Shown here piece by piece: positions 19,450 to 27,561 of a stretch of 64,000 bases of DNA (position 1 is the stretch's first letter; each line of letters opens with the position of its first letter). Made by a program: the position numbers and the translations under genes. The stretch is from Pseudomonas marginalis (GTDB lineage: Bacteria > Pseudomonadota > Gammaproteobacteria > Pseudomonadales > Pseudomonadaceae): contig NZ_VTFG01000001.1 of assembly GCF_008692035.1 (NCBI RefSeq), forward strand, positions 620,001 through 684,000, written 5' to 3'. Under the pieces are notes generated by a model, which had not been told where the DNA came from, did no database searches, and was given only the letters and a program-made list of their open reading frames with translations.

Positions 19450-21072
19450 ATGACTGACGTCAACCGGCTGCCCGTATTGGTTTCCCTGCAACACCTGTGC
19501 TTCCAGTTCGCCAATGGCGAGACCTTGCTGGACGACCTGAACCTGTCCATCGACCACACGCCCACCGGGATTGTGGGACGCAATGGACGGGGCAAAAGTA
19601 TCTTCGCCCAATTGATCGTCGGCGTGTTGTTCCCCTCCTCCGGCTCGCTCAAGCGCTCGGCCAGCGTGGCCTATGTCCCTCAGGACATGGCGGTTGCAGC
19701 AGGAGACACCCTCGCTGACCTGACGGGCACCACGCCCGTGCTGGCGGCACTGGCACGCATGGCGGCAGGGACGGCGCAGGTCGATGACCTTGAGTTGATC
19801 GACAACCGCTGGGACCTTGCCGAACGCTTGCGCGCCGCACTGGATACGGCAGGCCTTGCGCAGCTGGGTGTGGATACGCCGGCCGATCAACTCAGTGGAG
19901 GGCAACTGGCGCGGCTCAGGCTGATCGGCGCCGTGCTGGCCGCACCGCAACTGCTGGTGCTCGATGAACCCACCAACCACCTCGACAGCGCCGGCCGCCG
20001 GTGGCTGCTGCACCTGTTGCAGGAATGGCGTGGCGGCCTGGTGGTGGTGAGCCACGACCGGCAAATACTCAACACCCTCGGGCGCATCATTGAACTGTCC
20101 CCCCTCGGCCCTCACGTCTACGGCGGCAACTATGATGCCTATCGCCTGCAGCGCGACACCGAACAGCACGCCGCCGTCGCGGCGCTGGAGCACGCACGCC
20201 TTGAGCGCAACCGCGAACGCCGGCGCGTGCAGAAAGACCATGACAGCCTGCAACGCCAGGCGGCGCGCTCCCGCAAGCACGCCGAGACGGCCAATGTGGA
20301 CCGGTTTACCAAGGCGCGCTGGAAAAGCGCCGCCACCGAAGTCGTCGGCACCGTGCGCAGTGCCCATCACGCGTACAAACACACGTTGGATGAGCAGGTG
20401 CGCCAAGCCTACGAGCGCGTGGTAGATGAGACGCCGACCCTGTTGGAGTTGCCGGGGTCCGTCGTGCCCAATGGCCGACAGGTCATGGCCTTGACGGAGG
20501 TCCGGTTACCCTGGCTGGAGCATCCCGCCCTCACACTCAACCTCACAGGGCCGGTGCGCGTGGCTGTGCTGGGACCGAACGGCTGCGGCAAATCCACCCT
20601 GCTCAAGGTACTGACCGGCCAATTGCAGCCCGCCAGCGGTGAGTGCACGGTGCCGTTGCCCTGCGCGTATATCGACCAGCACCAGGCGCTGCTGGATGAC
20701 CGACGCTCCCTCGTCGAACAGCTCAACCTGCTCGACACACCGCTGCCCGAAGCCGAACTGCGTACGCGCCTGGCCTTGCTGCAACTGGATGCCCGGCGGG
20801 TCACCCAACCGACCGCGCAGCTCAGCGGCGGCGAGCGGTTGAAAGCCGCGATGGCGATTGCCCTGTGGGGTGAAACACCCGCGCAACTGCTGTTGCTTGA
20901 TGAGCCCACCAACCACCTGGACCTGGAATCGGTGATCGCCTTTGAACAGGCGCTGCAGGGCTTCAGCGGGGCAATGATGGTTGTATCCCATGATGAGGCG
21001 TTCATCCAGGCGTTCGGGCCAACCCACCGTTTGCTCTGGCAACCTGAGGGTTGGCGCCTGGAGTGTGTCTGA
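19450..21072 (+). CDS. ABC-F family ATPase
   Basis: 540-aa soluble protein with two ABC domains and no membrane segments. Domain 1: Walker A VGRNGRGKS, signature LSGGQLARL, Walker B LLVLDEPTNHLD. Domain 2: Walker A LGPNGCGKST, signature LSGGERLKA, Walker B LLLLDEPTNHLD. The Arg/Lys-rich linker (~235-320, ERNRERRRVQKDHDSLQRQ) carries the P-site tRNA interaction motif region. ABC-F proteins act on ribosomes, some as antibiotic resistance factors; which subgroup applies cannot be told here. The start at 19450 is behind GGAGG; a longer in-frame start at 19387 is rejected. Confidence 0.9.
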   Translation: MTDVNRLPVLVSLQHLCFQFANGETLLDDLNLSIDHTPTGIVGRNGRGKSIFAQLIVGVLFPSSGSLKRSASVAYVPQDMAVAAGDTLADLTGTTPVLAALARMAAGTAQVDDLELIDNRWDLAERLRAALDTAGLAQLGVDTPADQLSGGQLARLRLIGAVLAAPQLLVLDEPTNHLDSAGRRWLLHLLQEWRGGLVVVSHDRQILNTLGRIIELSPLGPHVYGGNYDAYRLQRDTEQHAAVAALEHARLERNRERRRVQKDHDSLQRQAARSRKHAETANVDRFTKARWKSAATEVVGTVRSAHHAYKHTLDEQVRQAYERVVDETPTLLELPGSVVPNGRQVMALTEVRLPWLEHPALTLNLTGPVRVAVLGPNGCGKSTLLKVLTGQLQPASGECTVPLPCAYIDQHQALLDDRRSLVEQLNLLDTPLPEAELRTRLALLQLDARRVTQPTAQLSGGERLKAAMAIALWGETPAQLLLLDEPTNHLDLESVIAFEQALQGFSGAMMVVSHDEAFIQAFGPTHRLLWQPEGWRLECV

Positions 21073-21141
21073 GGTCATTGCGCGCGCAATCAAAGCGTCC
21101 TAGGGTAGTGGCCGGATAATCTCACCGAGGAACCCGGCCCT

Positions 21142-21846
21142 ATGCTGCCTTCGCCCAACAAGCCTTATGCCAATGCCGCACTGGCCCATCAAAAGCGCTG
21201 GCGCGGCCGCGTCGGCCTGATGCTGGTGGCCAGCCTTTCGGTATTGGCGGGCATGACTGACGCCATCGGCTTTATGGCCAGCGGCGACTTTGTATCGTTC
21301 ATGAGCGGCAACACCACGCGCCTGGCCGTGGCCATCAGTGTGGGGGATCTCGGCTTGACCGCACGCCTGCTGTTGCTGGTCGCCACATTCGTCGCCGGTA
21401 ACGCCTTGGGCGTAGTGGTGGGCCGTCTCAGCCGGCGCCATGCCCTGCCCCTGTTGCTGTGTATCGCCACCTTGCTCTGCGGCGCAGCCTTGCTGCCCTT
21501 CGTCGACACCTTGCCGGCGCTGCTGGCGGCGATCATTGCGATGGGCATGCTCAACGCAGCCGTGGAAGAGGTCAACGGCTTGCCGGTGGGGCTGACCTAC
21601 GTGACCGGGGCACTGTCACGCTTTGGGCGCGGGCTGGGACGCTGGATGCTGGGGGAGCGCCGCAACGGTTGGCGGGTGCAACTGATTCCGTGGGCGGGGA
21701 TGTTTGTCGGCGCGGTGATTGGCGCGCTGCTGGAGCAGCACATGGGGCTGAGGGCGCTGGTGGTCAGCGGTGTATTGGCCGGCGTGTTGGGGCTGGTGTC
21801 GCTGAAGATTCCCCGGCGCTGGCATTTGGGTTTTATGCCGCGATAA
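21142..21846 (+). CDS. DUF1275 (YoaK-type) membrane protein
   Basis: 234-aa integral membrane protein with about six hydrophobic segments. The conserved block GMTDAIGFMASGDFVSFMSGNTT (spread over residues ~37-60; key features the D-x-x-x-F and MSGNT) identifies the DUF1275 family. Function is unknown for the family. It starts 69 bp after the ABC-F gene on the same strand, behind an AGGAA site. A hairpin that may end its transcript lies at 21942-21966. Confidence 0.88.
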   Translation: MLPSPNKPYANAALAHQKRWRGRVGLMLVASLSVLAGMTDAIGFMASGDFVSFMSGNTTRLAVAISVGDLGLTARLLLLVATFVAGNALGVVVGRLSRRHALPLLLCIATLLCGAALLPFVDTLPALLAAIIAMGMLNAAVEEVNGLPVGLTYVTGALSRFGRGLGRWMLGERRNGWRVQLIPWAGMFVGAVIGALLEQHMGLRALVVSGVLAGVLGLVSLKIPRRWHLGFMPR

Positions 21847-21857
21847 GGACTAAAGGT

Positions 21858-21920
21858 GCCCGCCCGACGGTAAGGCCTCGACGTCCGTGTACTGGTAAAG
21901 AGCCATCATGTCGGGCGGGC
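21858..21920. repeat. Perfect 11-bp inverted repeat with 41-nt loop
   Basis: GCCCGCCCGAC at 21858-21868 and its exact reverse complement at 21910-21920 enclose a 41-bp loop, in the gap between the DUF1275 gene and a convergent lipoprotein gene. The stem is 10 of 11 G/C. There is no T-run after it, so it is not a standard terminator. On the minus strand a 19-codon ORF (MMALYQYTDVEALPSGGHL) begins inside it at 21910 and stops just beyond the arm; coding is doubtful. Confidence 0.6.
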
Positions 21921-21941
21921 GGATTGAATCATAAGCGAATG

Positions 21942-21966
21942 TCCGGCGGCTGTCCCGCCGGGCGTT
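21942..21966 (+). terminator. Hairpin with short T-run after the DUF1275 gene
   Basis: GTCCGGCGG / CCGCCGGGC stem around a 5-nt loop followed by GTTT. A weak intrinsic terminator for the plus-strand unit. Confidence 0.45.
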
Positions 21967-21990
21967 TCCTGAAATGACTAAGGCAACGGA

Positions 21991-22344
21991 TTACAGACAG
22001 GTCGCAAGTGCGGCCAAACGACGCTTGGCCGGCATCGTATCTTCAACGGCGTAGTACTTGACGGACGAACCGGCACCGGCGCTTTGCACGTCGACGAAGT
22101 AATCGCCACCCGTGGTATAGACGGTGAAACCACCGGCCCCGTTCGGCTCTTTGAAGCCACCGGCGTCGACGCCAAACACGCTTTCATCCTGCCAGCCGAA
22201 CTGGATGCACTCGGCAACCACCAGCGTGGCCTTGTCCGATGCCATGGCCTTGTAGGGAGCCCCCAGGCGCGCCTCGTTCATCTTCGAACCCGCGCAACCG
22301 GCCAGTGCCGTCAATACCAATGCGCCCATTACCACCTTGTGCAT
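21991..22344 (-). CDS. Lipoprotein, hypothetical (117 aa)
   Basis: Lipoprotein signal peptide MHKVVMGALVLTALAGCAGS with lipobox LAGC (Cys 17), then an ~100-aa mature domain of mixed beta pattern (GGFTVYTTGGDYFVDVQ) ending in TCL. The ATG at 22344 is behind CGAGGC; an in-frame extension to 22524 precedes the signal peptide and is discarded. No function is recognised. It is transcribed away from azlCD. Confidence 0.8.
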   Translation of the reverse strand: MHKVVMGALVLTALAGCAGSKMNEARLGAPYKAMASDKATLVVAECIQFGWQDESVFGVDAGGFKEPNGAGGFTVYTTGGDYFVDVQSAGAGSSVKYYAVEDTMPAKRRLAALATCL

Positions 22345-22479
22345 GCCCTTGCCTCGTTGGAAAAAACGCGACTGTACCATTGCCGCAAGGCTGACTGACG
22401 CCCCCATGAATTTTGTTTCACTGTGGAGGGAGAATATGCCGCCTATAGTGGCCTGGCTCATTTTTAGAAGTGTCCTTCT

Positions 22480-22504
22480 GCCCGCCCTCCCGCGGGCTTT
22501 TTTT
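22480..22504 (+). terminator. Plus-strand intrinsic terminator with no annotated gene in front
   Basis: GCCCGC / GCGGGC stem, 6-nt loop, then seven T. The T-run is on the plus strand, but both flanking genes run on the minus strand, so the transcript it would end is not explained by any gene seen here. Confidence 0.6.
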
Positions 22505-22514
22505 CGCCTGCGCT

Positions 22515-22826
22515 TCAGAGCCACCAGCGAAACAGGTAGAACAACGCCATGCTCAGCAGCACGGTCATCAATACGTTGCGCGTCCAGAACATCAGCGCCA
22601 CGGCGCAGATACCGGCCAGCAAGTACGGATTGGCCGGGCTCAGGTTGAGCTGGTGATCAGCCAGGAAAATAATCGGCCCGCAGATCGCCGTGAGCATGCC
22701 CGGCACCGCAAACCCGAGAAACTCCCGTGCCCCACGGCTGAGGCGCACCGGCAGGCGCGGCTCGATAAACAGATAACGGTTGAAAAAAACCACCAGGCCC
22801 ATGGCCACAATCATCAGGTAAATCAT
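22515..22826 (-). CDS. azlD: AzlD-type branched-chain amino acid exporter subunit
   Basis: 103-aa membrane protein with about four hydrophobic segments, the small partner of AzlC in amino acid export. The typical segment GFAVPGMLTAICGPIIF is present. Its ATG at 22826 overlaps the azlC stop (ATGA), a translational coupling that fixes the start; the longer frame to 22925 lies inside azlC. Confidence 0.9.
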   Translation of the reverse strand: MIYLMIVAMGLVVFFNRYLFIEPRLPVRLSRGAREFLGFAVPGMLTAICGPIIFLADHQLNLSPANPYLLAGICAVALMFWTRNVLMTVLLSMALFYLFRWWL

Positions 22827-23518
22827 CGCTGCCCAACCCCCAGGCGTTTGCAGAAAAACCCTGCGCTCATGCCGAGCACACCCGACACCACCACCGCCGA
22901 CTCCCAGTGCAGGAAGCTCAGCCATACCGAAAACAACAACGACACCGCCACGCAGACCACCGTTGGCACATCACGTACCACCGGGGTGATCAGCGCGATA
23001 AAGGTGGCGGCGATGGAGAACTCCAGGCCCAACTGATCAAGGCCTGGGATGCTTTTGCCCAGCACGATACCGGCCAGGGTGAACAGGTTCCAGGCGATAT
23101 AAAACGTCAGGCCAACGCCCAGGGCGTACCAGCGATTGAAGGTTTCACGGTCATAGTGGTTGACCAGCGCAAAGAACTCATCGGTCAGCAGAAAGCCCAG
23201 GCTCATGCGCCAGCGGGTCTTGAGCGGCGACAGAATCGGGCGCAGGTGCATGCCATACAGCAGGTGCTGGGAGGTCAGCAGCAAGGTGGTCAACACGATG
23301 GAAATCAGGCTCGCACCGCTCTTGACCATGCCAATGGCGACCAACTGCGCAGCGCCGGCAAACACAATGGCGGACAAGCCCTGGGCTTGCAGTGGCGTGA
23401 ATTGCGCATCGATGGCCATGGAACCGGCCAGCAGCCCCCAGGGTGCACAGGCCAGGGACAGGGGAATGACGGCGATTGCACCGCGAGCGAAGGCGTAATG
23501 AGGTAAGGCAGCAGGCAT
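22823..23518 (-). CDS. azlC: AzlC family branched-chain amino acid exporter
   Basis: 231-aa integral membrane protein of the LIV-E/AzlC family. Family landmarks are PLSLACAPWGLLAG near the N-terminus, SAIVFAGAAQLVAIGM, and LLTDEFFALVN in the middle. About seven membrane segments are visible. It forms an operon with azlD through a 4-bp stop/start overlap. Confidence 0.93.
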   Translation of the reverse strand: MPAALPHYAFARGAIAVIPLSLACAPWGLLAGSMAIDAQFTPLQAQGLSAIVFAGAAQLVAIGMVKSGASLISIVLTTLLLTSQHLLYGMHLRPILSPLKTRWRMSLGFLLTDEFFALVNHYDRETFNRWYALGVGLTFYIAWNLFTLAGIVLGKSIPGLDQLGLEFSIAATFIALITPVVRDVPTVVCVAVSLLFSVWLSFLHWESAVVVSGVLGMSAGFFCKRLGVGQR

Positions 23519-23589
23519 GGAAACGGCTCATCGACAGACAGTCCACAAGCATGCCAGCGTAGGATGGAGCTTGTCTTGAACGATCTTGC

Positions 23590-23805
23590 TCAGGCGAGCC
23601 TGACCGACACCTGCTCCACCGAGTCCCGCGCTTCACGCAGTTCGTGAGCGTCCTGGTTGAGCCGGTGAATGGTGTTGAGCAAGCGCTGGCGCAGCACTTC
23701 ATCGCCGAGCTTTTCAACGGCACGCATCAGGTCGAATGCCGCGGTTTCGTTATTTTCCGCGACGGAATCCAGGGTTTTGCGCAGGTTGCGAGTGGCACGG
23801 GTCAC
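23590..23805 (-). CDS. Small helical conserved protein (71 aa)
   Basis: 71-aa, wholly helical, charged protein (MTRATRNLRKTLDSVAENNETAAFDLM...) with no cysteine and no signal peptide. No known function is recognised. It sits alone between azlC (same strand, 71 bp apart) and the divergent ars operon. The start at 23805 is the only ATG consistent with the frame; the ribosome site GAAGGAAG lies just upstream. Confidence 0.7.
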   Translation of the reverse strand: MTRATRNLRKTLDSVAENNETAAFDLMRAVEKLGDEVLRQRLLNTIHRLNQDAHELREARDSVEQVSVRLA

Positions 23806-23930
23806 GCGGGTCTTCCTTCATCAGCAATGGGGAGGCACTTTAGGACATTCGTGTTTCATTTTAATTTCAATCACTTGTGGCAGTTTTCCCGAGGTTTGAT
23901 CCATATCAATTGAAACAGGATTTGACCAAA

Positions 23931-23966
23931 ACATATGGATATACGTATATTCGAATTTCCATATGT
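23931..23966 (+). promoter_or_regulatory. Palindromic operator region of the ars operon
   Basis: Outer inverted repeat ACATATGGA (23931-23939) / TCCATATGT (23958-23966), enclosing two smaller palindromes, TATACGTATA (23940-23949) and ATTCGAAT (23949-23956). It ends 15 bp before the arsR start. ArsR-family repressors bind such AT-rich dyads overlapping their own promoter. Confidence 0.75.
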
Positions 23967-23981
23967 ATGTAGGCAATGGTC

Positions 23982-24338
23982 ATGTCGGAACCCCTTACAC
24001 CGCCCACCCTGTTCAAATGCCTGGCCGACGCCACTCGCGCACGCCTGACGCTATTGATTCAGCGTGAAGGCGAACTTTGCGTGTGCGAACTGATCCATGC
24101 CTTGGACGACAGCCAGCCAAAAATCTCCCGCCACCTGGCGCAACTGCGCAGTTGCGGTGTGCTGCTGGATCGTCGCCAGGGCCAATGGATCTACTACCGC
24201 GTCAACCCGGCACTGCCCGATTGGGTGACCCAGGTGCTGGACGTCACCCTGCAAGCCAACCAGCCATGGCTGCACAACGACACACAGCGTCTGGATGCCA
24301 TGGGCGACAGACCACAACGAGACAGCACCTGCTGCTGA
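23982..24338 (+). CDS. arsR: Arsenical resistance operon repressor
   Basis: 118-aa winged-helix ArsR/SmtB regulator that leaves DNA on binding arsenite. The metal site ELCVCEL (Cys pair) is present in helix 3, followed by the recognition helix DSQPKISRHLAQLRSCGVL (key residues S-K-I-S-R-H-L) and the wing RRQGQWIYYRV. The C-terminal CC pair is typical. The ATG at 23982 has an AGG 8 nt upstream; an in-frame ATG at 23976 is possible. It heads arsRBC. Confidence 0.95.
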   Translation: MSEPLTPPTLFKCLADATRARLTLLIQREGELCVCELIHALDDSQPKISRHLAQLRSCGVLLDRRQGQWIYYRVNPALPDWVTQVLDVTLQANQPWLHNDTQRLDAMGDRPQRDSTCC

Positions 24339-24357
24339 GCCACCGGAGCGTTAATTC

Positions 24358-25641
24358 ATGCTTGTCGCAGTCGCCATTTTTATCTTCACCATCGTCCTGG
24401 TCATCTGGCAGCCCAAGGGTCTCGGAGTGGGCTGGAGCGCCACGATGGGCGCGATCCTGGCACTGGCCTGTGGCGTGATCAGCCTGGCGGATATCCCGGC
24501 GGTCTGGCACATCATCTGGAATGCCACCGGGACGTTTGTCGCACTGATCATCATCAGCCTGCTGCTGGACGAAGCCGGGTTCTTTGCCTGGACGGCACTG
24601 CATGTGGCGCGCTGGGGGCGCGGGCGTGGCCGGCGCTTGTTTGCCTATATGGTGCTGCTCGGCGCCCTGGTGTCGGCGCTGTTTGCCAACGACGGCGCGG
24701 CGCTGATCCTCACCCCCATCGTGATGTCGATGCTGCTGGCGCTGCGCTTTTCGCCGGCGGCGACCCTGGCGTTTGTGATGGGCGCGGGGTTTATCGCTGA
24801 CACGGCGAGCCTGCCGCTGGTGGTGTCGAACCTGGTGAACATCGTCTCGGCGGACTATTTCAAGATCGGCTTCAACGAATATGCCGCGGTCATGGTGCCG
24901 GTCAACGTCGTCAGTGTCGCCGCCACCCTGGCGGTGCTGCTGTGGTTCTTCCGCCGCGATATTCCCCAGGCCTACGACCCCGCCGACCTGGCAGACCCCG
25001 CCAGCGCGATCCACGACCGCGCCACCTTCCGCGCCGGTTGGTGGGTGCTCGGCATCCTGCTGATCGGCTGCTTTGCCCTGGAACCCCTGGGCATTCCCAT
25101 CAGCGCGATTTCCGCGGTGTGCGCCGTGCTCCTGCTGGTGATCGCCGCCAAGGGCCACAAGATCTCCACGCGCAAGGTGCTGAAGGAAGCCCCGTGGCAG
25201 ATCGTGGTGTTTTCCCTGGGGATGTACCTGGTGGTCTACGGCTTGCGTAACGCCGGCCTCACCACCTACCTGGCGACCTGGCTCGATACCTTTGCCACTT
25301 ACGGCGTATGGGGTGCGGCCATGGGCACCGGCGTGCTGACGGCCTTGTTGTCCTCGGCGATGAACAACCTGCCGACGGTACTGATCGGTGCGCTGTCCAT
25401 CGAATCCAGCCATGCCGTGGGCGTGGTCAAGGACGCGATGATCTACGCCAACGTGATCGGCAGCGACCTGGGCCCGAAAATCACCCCCATCGGCAGCCTG
25501 GCCACCCTGTTGTGGCTGCATATCCTGGCGCGCAAGGGCATCACCATCACCTGGGGCTACTACTTCAAGGTCGGGATTGTGCTGACCTTGCCGGTGCTGC
25601 TGATCACCCTCGCCGCCCTCGCGTTGCGCCTGAGCATCTAA
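24358..25641 (+). CDS. arsB: Arsenite efflux transporter ArsB
   Basis: 427-aa inner-membrane antiporter of the ArsB/NhaD superfamily with 10-12 hydrophobic segments. Hallmarks: [17 protein letters not shown], the pore helix [16 protein letters not shown], and the second half [11 protein letters not shown] plus [20 protein letters not shown] (key residues N-N-L-P and D-L-G-P-K). It is 19 bp after arsR and 13 bp before arsC, in one operon. Confidence 0.96.
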   Translation: MLVAVAIFIFTIVLVIWQPKGLGVGWSATMGAILALACGVISLADIPAVWHIIWNATGTFVALIIISLLLDEAGFFAWTALHVARWGRGRGRRLFAYMVLLGALVSALFANDGAALILTPIVMSMLLALRFSPAATLAFVMGAGFIADTASLPLVVSNLVNIVSADYFKIGFNEYAAVMVPVNVVSVAATLAVLLWFFRRDIPQAYDPADLADPASAIHDRATFRAGWWVLGILLIGCFALEPLGIPISAISAVCAVLLLVIAAKGHKISTRKVLKEAPWQIVVFSLGMYLVVYGLRNAGLTTYLATWLDTFATYGVWGAAMGTGVLTALLSSAMNNLPTVLIGALSIESSHAVGVVKDAMIYANVIGSDLGPKITPIGSLATLLWLHILARKGITITWGYYFKVGIVLTLPVLLITLAALALRLSI

Positions 25642-25654
25642 CGGAGAAACCGCA

Positions 25655-26140
25655 ATGAAAGTCCTGTTCATGTGCACCGCCAACAGCTGTCGCAGCATCT
25701 TGTCCGAGGCGATGTTCAACCACCTGGCCCCCCAGGGTTTTGCCGCGATCAGCTCCGGCAGCTTTCCCAAGGGCCAGGTCCTGCCGCGCAGCCTGAGCAC
25801 GTTGCAGGCAGCGGGTATCCGCACCGAAGGCTTGTACAGCAAGGGCAATGATGCGTTTGAAGGCAGCCCGCCGGATGTGGTCATCACCGTCTGCGACAAG
25901 GCGGCGGGCGAAGCCTGCCCGGTGTATTTCGGGCCGGCGGTGAAGGCGCATTGGGGCTTGGCAGATCCCTCGGACGTTCAAGGTGACCAGGCCAGCATCC
26001 AGGCGGCATTCGATGCCACGCTGGAGACCATCGCCAGCCGTTGCCGGGCGTTTTTCGCCCTGCCCTTTGCCCGCCTCAGCCCTGGCGAGCTGAAGGTCGA
26101 ACTCGAGCGCATAGCGCTGCTGGACATGAACACACCCTGA
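25655..26140 (+). CDS. arsC: Arsenate reductase, LMW-phosphatase fold
   Basis: 161-aa enzyme that reduces arsenate to arsenite for ArsB. The phosphatase loop CTANSCRS (CX5R, residues 7-14) is at the N-terminus and the Asp loop ADPSD (with the general acid) near residue 108. A further cysteine (ITVCDKAAGEACPVY) lies where thioredoxin-coupled ArsC enzymes carry the disulfide-relay residues. Last gene of arsRBC; no arsH is seen in the window. Confidence 0.93.
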   Translation: MKVLFMCTANSCRSILSEAMFNHLAPQGFAAISSGSFPKGQVLPRSLSTLQAAGIRTEGLYSKGNDAFEGSPPDVVITVCDKAAGEACPVYFGPAVKAHWGLADPSDVQGDQASIQAAFDATLETIASRCRAFFALPFARLSPGELKVELERIALLDMNTP

Positions 26141-26224
26141 CGGCTGGATGGATCCGCTGCGGCGATATGGATTCCCAGCCCTCTGCCAGCGTATGCTCTC
26201 GCACTTTCCTGAAAGGACGCGGGC

Positions 26225-26836
26225 ATGCTGACGATCTTTTTTTACGCACTGGTATTCGGTTTTGTGTTTTGCCTCTCCCCCGGCGCGGTGCTGGCGGAGA
26301 CCTTGCGCCGTGGCTTGCTGCACGGGTTTACGCCAGCCCTGCTTGTGCAGTTTGGCTCGCTGGTAGGCGATGCCGTGTGGGCGGTGATCGGCCTCACCGG
26401 CATCGCACTGTTGATCCAACATGACACCGTGCGCGTGCCGCTGACGATCATCTGCGCGCTGTACCTGGCGTGGCTGGGCGTACGCAGCCTGATCGACGCC
26501 TGGCACTTGCCCGAAGCCGATGATGCGCCGGCCAGTACTCGGCAAAACGCGCTGGCCGTGGGTGCGGCGATTTCCCTGGCCAACCCGAAAAACATCGTCT
26601 ACTGGGGGGCACTGGGCAGCGCGCTGTCAGGCATCGTCGGCGCTACGCCCAGCCATGGGCAGACGCTGATGTTTTTCGCCGGCTTCATGTTGGCTTCGGT
26701 GCTGTCATGTTTTCTGATCGCCGCACTGGTGAACCTGCTGCGCAAGAATGCATCGCCCATGTGGCAACGCATCAGTTATGGCGCCTGCGGGTTGGTATTG
26801 ATCTATCTGGCCGTTCTCGCCGCACAGGGCGTATGA
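26225..26836 (+). CDS. LysE/RhtB family amino acid exporter
   Basis: 203-aa membrane protein with about six hydrophobic segments and the LysE landmarks: SPGAVLAETLRRGLLHGF near the N-terminus, GSLVGDAVWAVIGLTG and the AISLANPKNIVYWGALG block. The substrate cannot be inferred. It lies 84 bp after arsC with its own GGACG site, so it may or may not belong to the ars transcript. Confidence 0.9.
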   Translation: MLTIFFYALVFGFVFCLSPGAVLAETLRRGLLHGFTPALLVQFGSLVGDAVWAVIGLTGIALLIQHDTVRVPLTIICALYLAWLGVRSLIDAWHLPEADDAPASTRQNALAVGAAISLANPKNIVYWGALGSALSGIVGATPSHGQTLMFFAGFMLASVLSCFLIAALVNLLRKNASPMWQRISYGACGLVLIYLAVLAAQGV

Positions 26837-26913
26837 AGTTATATATCGGGTAACTTTCGAGTGTCTCTTGTCTGAATGAACTCTGAACACCGGGCTATTT
26901 AATTAATCATACG

Positions 26914-26942
26914 TTGACATTTTGTAACTGCCTGAGTAGATT
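26914..26942 (+). promoter_or_regulatory. Strong sigma-70 promoter in front of the mgtA leader
   Basis: Consensus TTGACA (26914-26919), 17-bp spacer and TAGATT (26937-26942). Transcription would start near 26949, about 610 nt before the ATPase start codon. Confidence 0.65.
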
Positions 26943-26970
26943 GCCCCTGCCCGCAACTGGGGCCTTTTTT
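26943..26970 (+). terminator. Intrinsic terminator overlapping the leader promoter
   Basis: GCCCC / GGGGC stem followed by CTTTTTT. It begins at the last bases of the promoter -10, so it would stop read-through from the LysE gene, while RNAs starting at the promoter contain only its 3' half. Confidence 0.6.
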
Positions 26971-27154
26971 AACCCTCACAAAAGAAGCCAATGGACACAG
27001 TATCCAGTCGCTGTCCGAGCACCGCCCTGGCGGGCATCGGGCGCCCAATCCAGAACATGACAGGACTCGCCTCCCCGGTCCGGTAAGCTGCGCTGGAGCT
27101 TGATGCTCCGCCGTAACTGCCTCGCCGGTCGCCCGTCCGGTCCCGAGGTGTGTT

Positions 27155-27316
27155 ATGACCTTCCCAACCCTTGCTTTGCCCGATGTACCCACACTGGCCG
27201 CAGCCTTGCGAGCCAAGCGTTGCCATGCCCGCGTGGTTTTTCTGCCACGACGCACGCCCGGCGTTGCCCCCTCCCCCAAAGACCCGCAGAGACCGCCGCT
27301 TTTCAGCCTGGGATAG
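27155..27316 (+). CDS. Proline-rich leader ORF (53 aa), candidate MgtL-type regulator
   Basis: ATG at 27155 behind GAGGTG, reading MTFPTLALPDVP... and ending LFSLG with the TAG at 27314. It has 11 prolines, concentrated in the second half (FLPRRTPGVAPSPKDPQRPP), which resembles the LPRRR and proline repeats of Salmonella MgtL, where proline-codon stalling controls mgtA read-through. Resemblance is by eye and short, and homology is not shown. It could also be a non-translated part of the leader. Confidence 0.45.
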   Translation: MTFPTLALPDVPTLAAALRAKRCHARVVFLPRRTPGVAPSPKDPQRPPLFSLG

Positions 27317-27384
27317 TGCAGAGCGCCCGCGCCGTTCAATCCCGCTGAAACAATAACTTCCTGATCAAGTCCCTGGAGTTCTTT

Positions 27385-27423
27385 ATGAAACTTTCCAGTT
27401 GTAGTTCGCTGCGCGCCTTATAA
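27385..27423 (+). CDS. 12-codon leader ORF before mgtA
   Basis: ATG with a good Shine-Dalgarno (CTGGAG, 6-nt spacing) followed by 12 codons, MKLSSCSSLRAL, and TAA. Its end overlaps a GCGCG/CGCGC hairpin. Very short, so translation is uncertain. Confidence 0.35.
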   Translation: MKLSSCSSLRAL

Positions 27424-27561
27424 CTAACGCGCCAGTAGAAGTTATCCAAGCATCTTATTTAAACCGATCGCGAAGTCAGCGACTCGGCATGCTTTCGCTC
27501 GCCTGTATTCAGGCAAGTACCGGGTATGTTTTGTCGAGAATTGGCGACAGGAGCACAGACA

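Larger units (their letters stand above)
26949..27561 (+). promoter_or_regulatory. Long 5' leader of the Mg2+-transport ATPase gene
   Basis: About 610 nt without a large ORF, between a strong promoter and mgtA. It holds a 53-codon proline-rich ORF (27155), a 12-codon ORF (27385), a C-rich, G-poor stretch (27255-27290) of the kind Rho loads on, and three small hairpins just before the start: GCGCG/CGCGC (27410-27432), GCCTG/CAGGC (about 27500-27513) and TGTCG/CGACA (27532-27550), the last abutting the AGGAG Shine-Dalgarno. I do not recognise an M-box. Regulation of mgtA by leader attenuation is known in enterobacteria; here it is inferred from layout. Confidence 0.6.

Noticed and set aside
18898..20406. 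502-codon minus-strand frame across the topoisomerase and ABC-F genes
   Set aside because: Spans two real genes on the other strand and has no recognisable domain.
24244..25899. 551-codon minus-strand frame opposite arsB
   Set aside because: Composition is dominated by H, Q, G, R and D as expected of an antisense frame; arsB is clear on the plus strand.
26899..27339. 146-codon minus-strand frame in the mgtA leader
   Set aside because: No ribosome site, opposite to a strong promoter and leader; composition not protein-like.
26949..27385. M-box magnesium riboswitch in the mgtA leader
   Set aside because: The conserved M-box core sequences are not found; only the leader layout suggests regulation.
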